From contig JAQSDU010000020.1 in the NCBI GenBank assembly GCA_029946065.1, positions 124,001 to 188,000 on the forward strand: a stretch of DNA of 64,000 nt, given 5' to 3'. Under the pieces are notes generated by a model. The model ran no database searches. It worked only from the letters and a program-made list of their open reading frames with translations, and was not told the origin of the DNA. The DNA is from Flavobacterium sp. (GTDB taxonomy: Bacteria > Bacteroidota > Bacteroidia > Flavobacteriales > Flavobacteriaceae). A program made the position numbers and the translations under genes. Shown here in pieces: positions 57,541-64,000 of this stretch. Each line of letters begins with the position of its first letter. Positions within the stretch are counted from its first letter, which is position 1.

Positions 57541-60351
57541 ATGTCTGAAGAGAGAATAATAAGAATAAACAAGGTTTTAAGGGAATTAAATATTTCTTTG
57601 GAAAGGGCTGTGGATTATCTGAAAGATAAGGGCATCGCTATTGATGCCAATCCGAATGCCAAGATTTCTGAGAAGGAATTTAGTATCCTGCAAAACCAAT
57701 TTGCAGGCGACAGGGGCAATAAAGAAGCTTCGAAAGAAGTAGGCGAAGAGAAACGTAAAGAAAAAGAAGCTTTGCGTATCGAGAGGGAAAAAGAGATCGA
57801 AGACAAACGCAAACAAGACGAAGAGCGTTTAAGACAACAGCAGGAAGTGATCAAAGCGAAAGCCATTGTGAGCGCACCAAAAACTGTTGGAACGATTGAC
57901 CTAAATCCAAAAAAGCCAACTGTGTCTGCTCCAGCACCAACTCCAGTAGTTGAAAAAGCACCGGAAGTTGTTGCGAAGCCAGTTGAAAATAGGCCAGAAA
58001 AACCTATTGAGGAAAGACCAGTCGCAGTTGCTATTGAACCCGTTCAGCCAAAAGCGGAAACAAAAAATGTGCCTTCAGGAGATAATGCCGATACTGAAAA
58101 TGAGTCCGTTACCACTCAATATGTTCAGTTGTCAGGAACAACTTTTACTGGACAAACCATCGACTTGTCGCAATTCAACAAGCCTAAAAAGAAAAAAGAA
58201 GAACCGAAAATTACGCCTAATAAACCAGGTGCAACTCCGGGAGCAGGTGCAGGCGCTAACGCAAATGCCAATAAGAATAAAAGAAAAAGAATCATCCCGA
58301 AACCAGGCGCTCCGCGACCAGCAGGAACCGGAACTCCAGGTGCCAATAAAATTGTTCCGAATGCAGGTGGTGCTAATGCCAACAGAAGCGCGAGACCAGG
58401 ATTCGTAAAAGGAAACCGTCCGGCAATTGTGGCAAAAGTGGAGCCTACGGAAGAGGAAGTTAAAAACCAAATCCGTGAAACCCTTGAGAAATTACAAGGA
58501 AAAGGAGGAAAATCAAAAGCAGCCAAATACAGAAGAGACAAAAGAGAAACGCACCGCCAGAAATCTGACGACGAGCAACGTGCTTTTGAAGAAGGCAGTA
58601 AAACCATCAAAGTAACCGAGTTTGTAACCGTTGGCGAAATCGCCATTATGATGGATGTGCCAATTACAAAAGTGATTGGAACTTGTATGTCGCTTGGGAT
58701 CATGGTAACCATGAACCAACGTTTGGATGCAGAAACATTAACTATTGTTGCTGATGAATTTGGTTACGAAGTAGAATTCATCACCACTGAACTAGAAGAT
58801 TCTATTCAGGCCGTTGAAGATAAAGAAGAAGATTTGTTAGATCGTGCGCCAATTGTTACCGTAATGGGACACGTCGATCACGGAAAAACATCGCTTTTGG
58901 ATTATATCCGTAAGGAAAATGTTATCGCTGGAGAATCAGGGGGGATCACACAGCACATTGGTGCCTATGGGGTGACTTTGGATAACGGGCAAAAAATAGC
59001 ATTCCTTGATACACCGGGTCACGAAGCGTTTACCGCGATGCGTGCGCGTGGTGCTCAGGTAACCGATATTGCAATCATTGTCGTGGCGGCGGATGATGAT
59101 ATCATGCCACAAACGAAAGAAGCTATTTCTCATGCTCAGGCGGCGAATGTGCCTATTATCTTCGCTATCAACAAAGTGGACAAGCCGAATGCAAATCCCG
59201 AAAAAATTAAAGAAAGACTCGCCGGAATGAACCTTTTGGTAGAAGACTGGGGTGGAAAAATACAATCCCACGATATTTCTGCAAAAGTAGGAACAGGCGT
59301 AAAAGAATTACTCGAAAAAGTATTGTTGGAAGCGGAAATTCTCGAATTGAGATCCAATCCAAACAAAGCGGCATCAGGAACTGTGGTAGAAGCTTTCCTT
59401 GACAAAGGAAAAGGTTATGTTTCAACAATCCTCGTGCAAAACGGAACTTTACGTGTGGGCGATTATATGCTTGCTGGTAAACACCACGGAAAAATCAAAG
59501 CAATGCATGATGAGCGTGGACATGTTGTTAAAGAAGCTGGGCCGTCAACACCAGTATCGGTTTTAGGCCTTGATGGTGCTGCAACAGCCGGTGATAAATT
59601 CAACGTTTTTGAAGACGAAAGAGAAGCAAAAGCTATTGCGGCAAAACGCACACAATTGATGCGCGAACAATCTGTTCGTACACAACGTCATATTACGCTT
59701 GCGGAAATCGGAAGAAGGATTGCACTTGGACAATTTAAAGAACTCAACATAATCCTTAAAGGTGACGTGGATGGTTCGGTTGAAGCGCTTTCTGATTCGT
59801 TCTCGAAATTATCGACAGACGAAATCCAAATCAATATTATTCATAAAGGTGTTGGTGCGATTACAGAAACTGATGTCATGTTGGCTTCTGCGTCTGACGC
59901 AATTATCATCGGATTTAACGTTCGTCCGGCAGGAAACGCAAGACAATTAGCGGACAAAGAAGAAATCGATATCAGAAATTATTCCATCATCTACGATGCA
60001 ATTGACGATTTGAAAGATGCGATGGAAGGCATGCTTTCTCCGGAAATGAAAGAAGAAATTACCGGAACTGCCGAAATTCGCGAGATATTCAAAATCTCAA
60101 AAGTCGGATCTATTGCAGGTTGTATGGTTATGGACGGAAAAATCTTCAGAAATTCAAGAATACGAATCATCCGCGAAGGGGTTGTGGTTTTCACAGGCGA
60201 ACTAACGGCATTGAAGCGTTTCAAAGACGACGTAAAAGAAGTTGCAAAAGGATATGATTGTGGTATTCAAATCAAGAACTACAACGACATTGAAGAGCGC
60301 GATATCATCGAAGCTTTCCAGGAAGTTGCGGTGAAGAAAAAGTTGAAATAA
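57541..60351 (+). CDS. infB: Translation initiation factor IF-2
   Basis: [43 protein letters not shown]...[17 protein letters not shown]...NKVDKP. Confidence 0.99.
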   Translation: MSEERIIRINKVLRELNISLERAVDYLKDKGIAIDANPNAKISEKEFSILQNQFAGDRGNKEASKEVGEEKRKEKEALRIEREKEIEDKRKQDEERLRQQQEVIKAKAIVSAPKTVGTIDLNPKKPTVSAPAPTPVVEKAPEVVAKPVENRPEKPIEERPVAVAIEPVQPKAETKNVPSGDNADTENESVTTQYVQLSGTTFTGQTIDLSQFNKPKKKKEEPKITPNKPGATPGAGAGANANANKNKRKRIIPKPGAPRPAGTGTPGANKIVPNAGGANANRSARPGFVKGNRPAIVAKVEPTEEEVKNQIRETLEKLQGKGGKSKAAKYRRDKRETHRQKSDDEQRAFEEGSKTIKVTEFVTVGEIAIMMDVPITKVIGTCMSLGIMVTMNQRLDAETLTIVADEFGYEVEFITTELEDSIQAVEDKEEDLLDRAPIVTVMGHVDHGKTSLLDYIRKENVIAGESGGITQHIGAYGVTLDNGQKIAFLDTPGHEAFTAMRARGAQVTDIAIIVVAADDDIMPQTKEAISHAQAANVPIIFAINKVDKPNANPEKIKERLAGMNLLVEDWGGKIQSHDISAKVGTGVKELLEKVLLEAEILELRSNPNKAASGTVVEAFLDKGKGYVSTILVQNGTLRVGDYMLAGKHHGKIKAMHDERGHVVKEAGPSTPVSVLGLDGAATAGDKFNVFEDEREAKAIAAKRTQLMREQSVRTQRHITLAEIGRRIALGQFKELNIILKGDVDGSVEALSDSFSKLSTDEIQINIIHKGVGAITETDVMLASASDAIIIGFNVRPAGNARQLADKEEIDIRNYSIIYDAIDDLKDAMEGMLSPEMKEEITGTAEIREIFKISKVGSIAGCMVMDGKIFRNSRIRIIREGVVVFTGELTALKRFKDDVKEVAKGYDCGIQIKNYNDIEERDIIEAFQEVAVKKKLK

Positions 60352-60366
60352 GATTTATTGTATATA

Positions 60367-60399
60367 AAAAAAACGCTCCGTATTCTGGAGCGTTTTTTT
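60367..60399. terminator. Intrinsic terminator after infB
   Basis: aaaaaacgctccgtattctggagcgttttttt. Confidence 0.92.
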
Positions 60400-60420
60400 A
60401 TGGATGAAAGTTTAGGATTT

Positions 60421-60810
60421 TTACTTATTCGGCTTAATCAAAAGTGCATTCGGATAATTCTTTTTGATATCGGTAAGATTTCTTTCAGCTTCAATCCGCG
60501 TTTTAAAATTCCCAACCCATACTTTATAAAAAGGTGTGTTGAAAATGATGGTGCCATCGAAGTTTTTATATTGTTTTTTGAAGTCGTTCAGTGTTTTTTT
60601 TGACGTTTCGCTATCGCCATTGAAGATCTGAATTTTATAACGATCATTTACCGTTATAGAAGAATTGATTCTTCGCTTTTCTTTTAAGAGATTTTCAAAC
60701 TTTGGGTCTTCCGAAACCGTTATTTTGGCATCTTGTGCATGCAAATTAGCAGAAGATAAAAGCATTATTAAAAGCGCGACAAATAACAGTTTTTGGTTGA
60801 TTTTTTTCAT
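60421..60810 (-). CDS. SPOR-domain secreted protein
   Basis: Signal peptide MKKINQKLLFVALLIMLLSSANLHAQ; YKIQIFNGDSETSKKTLNDFKKQY...YKVWVGNFKTRIEAERNLTDIKKNYPNALLI. Confidence 0.88.
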   Translation of the reverse strand: MKKINQKLLFVALLIMLLSSANLHAQDAKITVSEDPKFENLLKEKRRINSSITVNDRYKIQIFNGDSETSKKTLNDFKKQYKNFDGTIIFNTPFYKVWVGNFKTRIEAERNLTDIKKNYPNALLIKPNK

Positions 60811-60933
60811 AATATGGTGTTTTTTAAACAAATGTAATATTTATGGAAATAATTGTGTCAATAAAATTATTTAGAATTGGTATAAATTGACAATTAAGAT
60901 ATATTTAAGGTTTTGAGAATAGTTCATAAGTCG

Positions 60934-60941
60934 TATTTTTG
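60934..60941 (+). promoter_or_regulatory. -7 element for the alternative complex III operon
   Basis: TATTTTTG matches TAnnTTTG. Confidence 0.55.
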
Positions 60942-61026
60942 TGCAAGTTTAAAAATAATGTGCAGCTTTTTCAGTCACAATACACTGAAAAAACCGTACC
61001 AAAATTAGTCGATAATCATTTATAAT

Positions 61027-62400
61027 ATGAAAAAGGTGGGTAACCATAATTCGATTTCAAGGATTTTCATTTGTAGTCTAGCGTTCATGCTGACTTTCTC
61101 CTTAACTTCATTAGCTCAAAGTGCTCCCGCAGTTCCGACTGCTGCTCCAACGGCAGCTAATCCGGCTACAACGGCAGCAACGCAACCTGCGGTAACTCCT
61201 GCTCCTGCGAATGCTGGCGCCGGAGATCCTGTTGTTGGAAAATCATTGTTCAGTGCCAATTGTGGTGCTTGTCACAAACTTGATGCTAAAATGACCGGTC
61301 CGGCATTGCGCAACATCAGTGATAAGCACGATAAGGAATGGCTTTACAAGTGGATCCACAACAGTACTGAATTGATCAAGTCTGGTGATGCGGCGGCGGT
61401 TAAGCTTTGGGATGAAAATAAACCGAGCGTTATGACGGCATTTCCTCAGTTGTCAACTCAGGATATTGATAATATCATTGCTTATACTTCTTTTGTTGAA
61501 CCAAAATCAGAAGCAAAATCACCACTTCTTGGTGGTCCAGCTCCTGAAAGTGGTGTTACAAATACAGTGATTCTTAGTGCGCTAGCTGTAGTTTTGTTGA
61601 TTCTTGTAGTAATGTTGTTCTTGGTTAACAATGTGCTTAGTAAAGTAGCAAAAGCCAACGGTATTGAAGTGGCAGACAAAGAACCAACAATGCCAATCTG
61701 GAGAGCGTATGCTAAAAACCAGTTTCTTGTATTGATTACTGCTATATTCCTATTGCTTTCCAGTGGATATTATGTATATGGTTATTTGATGCAAATAGGT
61801 GTCGATCAAAATTACCAACCTATTCAGCCAATTCACTACTCTCATAAAATTCACGCTGGCGACAACGGAATCGATTGTAAATATTGTCACTCATCAGCAC
61901 GTGTAAGTAAAAACGCAGGAATTCCATCGCTAAATGTTTGTATGAATTGTCATAAAAATATTGCAGAATTTCAAGGCGACAAAGATTCTACTTACGTTGA
62001 ATACACTAAAGAATACTATACTGCAGAGATCCAGAAATTATATGCTGCAGTAGGTTGGGATAAAACTACACAGAAATATACAGGAAAAACAAAACCTGTA
62101 AAATGGGTGCGCATTCACAATCTTCCTGATTTTGCATATTTCAACCACTCGCAACACGTTACTGTTGCTGGAATCGAATGTCAGAAATGTCACGGACCCG
62201 TGCAGACTTATGAAATCCAGAAACAATTTGCTCCTTTAACAATGGGTTGGTGTATCAATTGTCACCGCGAAACAGATGTTAAGATGGAAGGAAATGCTTA
62301 CTATACGAAAATTCACGAAGAGCTTTCCAAAAAGTATGGTGTTGACAAGTTGACTGCTGCTCAAATGGGTGGATTAGAATGCGGTAAATGCCACTATTAG
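61027..62400 (+). CDS. Multiheme cytochrome c, ActA-like subunit of alternative complex III with N-terminal monoheme domain
   Basis: Six CxxCH motifs (CGACH, CKYCH, CMNCH, CQKCH, CINCH, CGKCH). Confidence 0.92.
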   Translation: MKKVGNHNSISRIFICSLAFMLTFSLTSLAQSAPAVPTAAPTAANPATTAATQPAVTPAPANAGAGDPVVGKSLFSANCGACHKLDAKMTGPALRNISDKHDKEWLYKWIHNSTELIKSGDAAAVKLWDENKPSVMTAFPQLSTQDIDNIIAYTSFVEPKSEAKSPLLGGPAPESGVTNTVILSALAVVLLILVVMLFLVNNVLSKVAKANGIEVADKEPTMPIWRAYAKNQFLVLITAIFLLLSSGYYVYGYLMQIGVDQNYQPIQPIHYSHKIHAGDNGIDCKYCHSSARVSKNAGIPSLNVCMNCHKNIAEFQGDKDSTYVEYTKEYYTAEIQKLYAAVGWDKTTQKYTGKTKPVKWVRIHNLPDFAYFNHSQHVTVAGIECQKCHGPVQTYEIQKQFAPLTMGWCINCHRETDVKMEGNAYYTKIHEELSKKYGVDKLTAAQMGGLECGKCHY

Positions 62401-62430
62401 ATTTGCTAATTTCGTGATTTGGTTATTATA

Positions 62431-62454
62431 CCGAATTGCCGAATTGCCGAATTG
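62431..62454. repeat. (CCGAATTG)x3 tandem repeat in the ActA-ActB intergenic region
   Basis: ccgaattgccgaattgccgaattg. Confidence 0.9.
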
Positions 62455-62516
62455 CTGAATCAACGAATAAACAATAAAATAATTAAGAAGCTAATATTTA
62501 TATAAGATGTCATCAA

Positions 62517-64000
62517 ACAAAAAATACTGGAAAAGTGTTGAAGAACTAAACGAAAATAGTTCTATTGTTGAGACGTTAAGAAATAACGAATTTGTGGAAG
62601 CAATTCCAACAGCCGAGTTTCTTGGTGACGACGCGACTTTGTCGGCGGCATCAACAAGTCGTCGTGATTTCTTAAAGTACGTTGGATTCACCACAGCCGC
62701 CGCTTCATTAGCTGCCTGTGAAGGTCCTGTAGTAAAATCTATTCCTTATGTAGTTCAGCCTGAATCAATCATTCCGGGTGTTGCCGATTATTATGCAACT
62801 TCCGTTTTTGATGGTTTTGACTTTGCTAATATCTTAGTAAAAACAAGAGAAGGTCGTCCAATTAAGATAGAAAACAACACTTTACCCGGAGCAAAATTTG
62901 CTGCTAATGCAAGGATTCACGCATCGATTTTGTCATTATATGACAGCATGCGTTTGAAATATCCAAAAATTGCTGGTAAAGAAGCGTCTTGGAGCGATGT
63001 TGACACAAAAGTAAAAGCAAGTTTGGCTGACGCGAAAGTAAAAGGAAAACAAGTAGTTTTACTTACAGGTACTACCGCAAGCCCTTCTACAGATAAATTG
63101 ATAGGCGAATTCATTACAGCCAATCCAAACGCAAAACATGTTGTGTATGATGCTGTTTCTTCCTCTGCTGCTTTGGATGCTTTCGAAGCGGTTTATGGTG
63201 AAAGAGCTTTAGTGGATTATGATTTTGAAAAAGCTTCAGTAATTGTTTCTGTTGGTGCCGATTTCCTTGGAGACTGGCAAGGTGGAAGCTACGATTCAGG
63301 ATATGCAAAAGGACGTGTTCCGAAAAACGGAAAAATGTCGAAACATTTCCAATTCGAGTCTAATATGACTTTGTCTGGCGCTGCAGCTGATAAGCGTGTG
63401 CCGATGACAAGTTTTGATCAAAAGCAAGCATTAGTAAAAATATACAATATTATTGTTGGCGGATCTACTTCAGTAAGTTTAGACAGTAAATTTGATGCAG
63501 AAGTTACCAAAGCAGCAAAGCAATTAAGCGACGCGGGTTCCAAAGGTGTTTTAGTATCCGGAATCGATGACAAAAATGCGCAGTTACTTGTTATAGCAAT
63601 CAACAATAAATTGGCGAGTGCGGCTTTCTCAACTGCCGCTACAAGACAAATAAGAAAAGGATCTGACGCAAAAATGACGCAGTTATTAAGTGATATGAAA
63701 GCAGGAAGCGTTCATACCTTAATTATGAGTGGCGTTAATCCAGTTTATACGTTCCCGGGGAACCAGTTTGCTGATGCTTTGAAAAAAGTATCACTTTCAG
63801 TAGCTTTCTCTTTGAGAGAAGATGAAACTGCTTTGAGTGCAAATGTTGCTGTCGGAACGAAACATTATTTAGAATCTTGGGGTGATGTTAGCATCGTGAA
63901 AGGTAGTTATGCTTTAACGCAGCCAACGATTCGTCCATTATTTGCTCAAACAAAACAATTTCAAGAAGCTTTATTGGCTTGGACAGGCAATACGGGAGAA
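62517..64000 (+). CDS. ActB-like TAT-variant molybdopterin oxidoreductase-family subunit of alternative complex III (3' truncated by window)
   Basis: MSSNKKYWKSVEELNENSSIVETLRNNEFVEAIP...STSRRDFLKYVGFTTAAASLAACEGPVVKSIPYVVQPESIIPGVADYYATS. Confidence 0.93.

Noticed and set aside
58125-58712. 195-aa minus-strand ORF and several plus-frame ORFs (57950-58408) inside infB
   Set aside because: Low-complexity shadows of the Ala/Lys/Pro-rich N-terminal region of IF-2
62431-62454. Short direct repeats as a possible CRISPR array
   Set aside because: Units are 8 bp and contiguous with no spacers; no cas genes in the window

Overview
This 64 kb window is chromosomal DNA from a Bacteroidota bacterium, most likely a Flavobacterium-like Flavobacteriaceae. 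The basis for that is low GC, TAnnTTTG -7 promoter elements, A-rich start regions and the typical gene content and order. No CRISPR array, IS element, prophage or plasmid backbone was recognised. Contents in order: (i) a partial GGGP-synthase-like gene, a PnuC/PnuT transporter, a NadR-like kinase fused to DUF4301, an ArfB-like hydrolase, then a TPP riboswitch and TonB receptor; (ii) greA, HIT protein, orphan histidine kinase, flavin reductase, DUF3127, aat and ald; (iii) tag, a YhhQ-like transporter and a giant TraB/GumN-domain protein; (iv) the rplM-rpsI-rpsB-tsf block; (v) two ferritin-like proteins and a LacI regulator; (vi) a dense ~16 kb accessory locus (24357-40425) with five radical SAM proteins (four of B12-binding type), two methyltransferases, two glycosyltransferases, an ABC exporter, a GNAT, a polysaccharide deacetylase, a flavin-reductase-like protein and a nucleotidyltransferase; (vii) polA, a decayed histidine-kinase remnant, an LTA-synthase-like sulfatase, a two-component system, a metallophosphoesterase, a cysteine-less thioredoxin and a DUF2723 protein; (viii) tRNA-Gln, a universal stress protein, rimP-nusA-infB, and the start of an alternative complex III operon (ActA, partial ActB). 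The main candidates for follow-up are the radical-SAM locus, promoter-proximal terminator-like hairpins before both greA and rimP-nusA-infB, a family of long intergenic inverted repeats, a signal peptide built from tandem repeats, the nadR-DUF4301 fusion, and the histidine-kinase pseudogene. All family calls come from reading the sequence; no database search was run.
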